Source: Polytrichum commune
Taxonomy: Eukaryota > Streptophyta > Polytrichopsida > Polytrichales > Polytrichaceae
Length of the DNA: 64,000 nt
Direction of reading: 5' to 3'
NCBI GenBank assembly: GCA_950295325.1
Contig: OX485803.1
Span: 20,088,001-20,152,000 of the forward strand
The notes below the pieces were generated by a model, which worked only from the letters and a program-made list of their open reading frames with translations, was not told the DNA's origin and searched no databases. Numbering within the stretch: the stretch's first letter is position 1; every line of letters begins with the position of its first letter. Positions 60,500-64,000 of this stretch are shown here, in pieces. A program made the position numbers and the translations under genes.

Positions 60500-60842
60500 T
60501 GCTCCCCATAAACGGGGAATCCCAACATATAAACGGCAACACCCACTATTTGTTCAGTGGGGCCCTCGGAACATAACAGTTGGATGCTCGGAAAGCTTAG
60601 GGGCTCATCACACCGGCCAATTCAAACAACATATGTCGGCATCTCCGGTTGTAATAGTGTGAAAAGTAGTGGGCCAACATCTATTTTTGAACATAATCCC
60701 CAACAATTTCACGGCTGGAACTGAACGGAAAGTTTGGTGTGATCGGGCCATGAGTCTCCTACTTAGCTTTCCAAGCATCTGACTGCTTGTGAGGGCCCAC
60801 TGAACAAACAGTGGGTGCTGAGTAATGTTTGTTGAGCTCCAG
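60500..60842. repeat. nested long palindrome (foldback element), about 340 bp
   Basis: The outer arms pair: CACCCACTATTTGTTCAGTG on the left with CACTGAACAAACAGTGGGTG on the right, followed inward by GGATGCTCGGAAAGCTTAG versus CTTAGCTTTCCAAGCATC. The inner arms pair GGGGCTCATCACACCGGCC with GGTGTGATCGGGCCATGAGT. The loop is around 60650-60710. Nothing codes. It fits a MITE or a foldback transposon. Confidence 0.8.
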
Positions 60843-61179
60843 TATAAGTAATATATATAGAGAAGCGAGGAAAAGTCTTAAATTAGTTGATGCAAGGACA
60901 TAGTTTTAGAGTGAGGTTGTTTGTGTCTTCTGGCAGGGTTTTTCTAAGTTGGAAGGAAAAACTTAAAAATTCATTAGTTGCAGGTTACTGGCAATGCTCA
61001 AAATTGAAGCCCTCATATGAATTTCATTTTGAAGGGCTCTGAAATTTCAGTATTGCAATTGAAGGGCATATCTAAATCTAGGACGTCAAGGGAAAATTTT
61101 CAAAGAAATATAAAACTTATATTAAAATTATGCATGATTTGCATGGTACATGCTTCTAGTACAATGAAATAATGGAGAA

Positions 61180-61865
61180 TCAACTATCTAACTCCATCTC
61201 TTGAAGTGACAATGCCCTACGCTTGTTGGTTACTGTAGCGGTTTTCCAAGTGTCAAAAATGCCATTCCAATCCATGAATTCAACTCCCAAACTGTTTAGG
61301 CTAACCCTCATCAATGCATCAAGTGTGTCAAGGTTTAGGCATGTTCTCCTTTCACTCTTAACCCAATTCTGCTTTGAAAAACCATGCTCACAAACAACAG
61401 TGCTAGTAGGGATCACAAGTATGGCTTGCCATAGCGACATTAGGGTTGGCCAATTGATCTTAAACTCTCGGTCACGGCCATAAAAAAAACCCAATCTTCA
61501 TGCATACTTCGGTGTTGACAAGCTAAAGATAACATCTCCACAAATTCGAGCAACTCCGCATTGGCTTGATCAACAAGAACAGAGCTCCACTTGAAATGTG
61601 TCACCAACCGGTTCAACCATTGCTCAGTTAAAGTGCCTCGATCCAATGCATCCATGGGATAGTGTTTTGGGCTGAAAAGCATGGCCGCATTAAAAATGGG
61701 CAAGTTGGGGAAGCGATCATTTAGTGAGTCAATAACCTTTTGGATGTATAGTCTACCAAGGGTGATGCAATCCTCCAACGAGCCCCCTACATCACACCCG
61801 GGCATAGAGTCATAGTGCAAAGTATGCACTTTCTCATCACAACCAAACCTATCAACATACAATTC
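61180..61865 (-). pseudogene. hAT transposase-derived (ZNF862-like) C-terminal segment
   Basis: Two overlapping minus-strand frames. The upstream one (61440-61862) has YIQKVIDSLNDRFPNLPIFN and LTEQWLNRL. The downstream one (61180-61494) has LMSLWQAILVIPTSTVVCEH, GFSKQNWVKSERR and LDTLDALMRVSL, the hAT C-terminal dimerisation region as found in plant ZNF862-like proteins. The two need a frame change near 61440-61494, so it is either spliced, frameshifted or dead. The zinc finger and catalytic front part are not present. It lies about 280 bases upstream of the acyl-CoA oxidase start, divergently oriented. Confidence 0.75.
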
Positions 61866-62143
61866 CCATCTGGATTTGAGATCTGGAGCCCAAAGTTAGA
61901 CAACCGGAGTTAAACGGCTACTTGAGATGATGAACAATACTTGAAGGGTACTATTTATCCAGCACTTCAAGTGAAGGGAGCACTTAGACATGAGGATTAT
62001 GTTTTGAAGGGTTGTTTTCCTTAAGGTATTTTTTGAAGTCCCAAAACCCATTTGAAGGGCACTGAAGACTTCAATTTTGAGCATTGGTTACTGGGTTTCA
62101 GTGGGATTAATTCAGTAGTGGCTGCTGTTGGATTGTCGTGGCG

Positions 62144-63513
62144 ATGGCGGGAGTGGATGAATTGGTGAGGGAAAGGGCAACGGCAAAGTTTGATGTGAAT
62201 AGTATGAAGGTTTTCCTGGCAGGTGGGAAGGAGGAGCTCCAAATTGGCCACCCGAATGGCAAACATGGTTGCCGATGATCCGGTACGGGTAACTGAATCG
62301 CTACTAATAATCTAACTGGAAACATTTCATCACAGTCTGTTTCCTGGATTGAGTGAGAAGGGAGTGAGATTAAGATCTCTTCCTTTTCTTTTCACACAAT
62401 TTGGATCAACCTCTTCGTAGTACTTATTTGTCCTGGGCATGTCATCTTGTTCGAAGACCTCGCCAGTTGCTGGATTGTCATGCACTACCGCTGTCACCTA
62501 GACAAAGAATATAATATAATGGCCCATCGAAACAGTAGACTCGTGCTAAAAAAAAGTTCAAAAATAAATAATGGCAATGAGCTTTAAATGTGTCTCCTGT
62601 CTGTATTATGCAAGAATCACAAGTTGAGGTGCAGTCATTAAGTTTTGATTATTGTAGATAAAGGTGTGTGGCTTTGTTGTGGGCACTTTCAACCCCGCAA
62701 ACAATTTTGGCTGTTGGATTGGATCGGGAATTGTCTCATGTGGTTGGCCATTGCGAGTTATCACACACGAAGATTGGCATTTCAGGTTTGAGAATTTGGA
62801 GATGAGATGCAAAAGTTACAGGAGGTCAAGGTTCTCTCTTCTTAAGTGATCGCATAAGGTAGATGTGTGTTGTTCAGGCACTTTTCTCTTCTCTGAGGCG
62901 AGGAACATCCAATTAGTGCGAGATGATTAGCAAACCCAAATTGTGCCTGTAGCTGTTTGCCGCATAATTTTTGTAGCTCATATGGTTATCTCTTATGCAT
63001 TATCAAAGTGAAGATTCTCGTGCTCATCAAAATGGTTATATAGGTCTCCCAATTATGTCGACTATTGAGCCTATAATGATTAGCATGTTGTGAGCATGTA
63101 GTCCAATCTCTTTCAAATGCATGTCTTTTTTGGCATCCATTCTTAGATCCACACGAAACCACACATGACTCAAATATAGGTGTCCTGATTGTTGCTATCT
63201 TGGATCTAAGGCACGTCCATTTTAGGCCCTCCCAATTATGTTTACTAATGTACCTAGAACAGAGTCCACATTATGAGCAGAAAGCACACTGTCATTGTAA
63301 CACACGTATTTTCAGTGTCCGTTCTTAAATACAAGCCTTGCCATATAGCACTATAAATAAATGGGCTAATTTGGATGTCACAATGTTTGTGCTCTTGCAG
63401 GTGTTGGCAAAAGAGGACAGATTCAGGCTATCTCGGAAGTACCTCTTCAAGAACACTCTAAAGAAGGCATGGCATGCTCACCAAATTTCACTGGAGCTTG
63501 GGTTGAATGGAAA
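62144..63513 (+). CDS. ACX1: peroxisomal acyl-CoA oxidase (ACX1-type), N-terminal exons, with apparent frameshift; continues past the window
   Basis: Exon 1 (62144-62288) reads MAGVDELVRERATAKFD, then VNSMKVFLAGGKE, then in the next frame SSKLATRMANMVADDPV; exon 2 (63401-63513) reads VLAKEDRFRLSRKYLFKNT ... ISLELGLNG. These are the first roughly 90 residues of plant ACX1-class acyl-CoA oxidases, the FAD enzymes that start peroxisomal beta-oxidation and act in jasmonate synthesis. The GTAACT donor and GCAG/GTG acceptor fit. The conserved frame shifts by one base around 62233-62240 (an AAGGAGGAGC tract), so either the copy is damaged or the sequence has an indel error. The remaining exons, including the catalytic region, lie beyond 64000. 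Intron 1 holds repeat families B and C. Confidence 0.82.
62655..62845 (+). repeat. dispersed repeat family B, copy 2 (ACX1 intron 1)
   Basis: GTGTGGC, GTGGGCACTTTCAAC, CATTTCAGGTTTGAGAAT, GAGATGCAAAAGTTACAGGA and GGTCAA, in the same order and orientation as at 7530-7725. Confidence 0.7.
63090..63190 (+). repeat. dispersed repeat family C, copy in ACX1 intron 1
   Basis: GTAGTCCAATCTCTTTC ... CATCCATTCTTAGATCCACA ... CTCAAATATAGGTGTC. The same order is seen at 14170-14290 and 25345-25445. Confidence 0.65.
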
Positions 63514-64000
63514 GTATTATGATCCCATCCTTCCATTTTTCTCTAGTATCCAAAACATCATCCACATACCATAATTCAAAGTGTTTATGTGCACTTTTTA
63601 ATATTTGAATGTCAGGATGGTCTTGTCCATTCTCAAGTGTCATTTGCTAAGCTCTCGGGTTAAGGAAAGCATTTTGAGTTTTTCATATGTCTGATGCAAA
63701 TGTATGTTGGCATGATACAGAAAATGAACGCGCGAAGCTGCATGCGTCAATTTATCGATGAGTGCAATTTTGCAATTCTGCATTGGGTAAGTTTTGGGGG
63801 GGGGTTTGTACAATAAGTGTAAGCTCGTATGTTCAGAACATGATGTACTTGCAAGGGTTTTCATATCTTCCGGGCTAGTCAGGCCATACAAATAGACATG
63901 CCTAAATTGAACATAGCAATAATCTGGACACCTGTGTTTGAGTGGTATGTGGTAAGGTGTGAATCTAAGAACAGACATCAAACAGACGTGGGTTTACAAG
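63514..64000. other. start of ACX1 intron 2, no further exon seen
   Basis: No stretch matches the next part of acyl-CoA oxidase. At 63930-64000 a reverse copy of repeat family C begins (TTTGAGTGGTATGTGGTAAG) and runs off the window. Confidence 0.5.

Noticed and set aside
1-64000. CRISPR array, bacterial operon or prophage
   Set aside because: GT-AG introns, plant gene families and MITE content show nuclear plant DNA; the tandem repeats seen have no spacer structure.
1-64000. tRNA or rRNA genes
   Set aside because: I noticed no cloverleaf-like or rRNA-like sequence by eye; a covariance-model search would be needed to exclude a tRNA.

Overview
This is nuclear DNA of a land plant with a large, repeat-rich genome. 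The genes have GT-AG introns. Every recognised family is a plant one: a GMI1/SMCHD1-type chromatin ATPase, a LEA-2 membrane protein, a chloroplast farnesol/phytol kinase and a peroxisomal acyl-CoA oxidase. The spaces between genes are AT-rich and crowded with inverted-repeat (MITE-like) elements and decayed transposons. The protein sequences look distant from flowering plants, and a lycophyte, fern or bryophyte is plausible, but that is a guess.

Layout. 1-12,259 (minus): 29 exons of a GMI1-like SMC-hinge/GHKL-ATPase gene whose C-terminal hinge lies beyond the left edge; its introns hold several copies of one palindromic element. 13-19 kb: repeats, including a 499-bp Harbinger/Tourist-type MITE. 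20-24 kb (plus): a decayed non-LTR retrotransposon with RNase H, a zinc knuckle and an R2-type nuclease, rich in A and C on this strand and broken by two members of one hAT-type MITE family. 24-25 kb: a hAT transposase relic. 28.1-28.7 kb (minus): an intronless LEA-2 gene. 29-46 kb: a long gene desert of repeats. 45.9-49.8 kb (plus): a three-exon gene for a 756-residue protein resembling F-box-associated/kelch-like propeller proteins. 50.8-51.9 kb: a GC-rich island ending in a G-rich minisatellite. 54.5-55.7 kb: a TIR element. 56.6-57.7 kb (plus): a farnesol kinase-like gene followed by about 1.4 kb of degenerate tandem repeats that carry a relic of the gene's own 3' end. 60.5-60.8 kb: a nested palindrome. 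61.2-61.9 kb (minus): a hAT/ZNF862-like C-terminal coding segment. 62.1 kb to the right edge (plus): the first two exons of an ACX1-type acyl-CoA oxidase, with an apparent frameshift in exon 1.

The genes do not form a pathway; this is ordinary eukaryotic gene order. The most unusual items are the RLE-type retrotransposon that reads continuously once its two MITEs and their duplications are removed, the apparently altered ATPase pocket of the GMI1-like gene, and the tandem array derived from the kinase gene.
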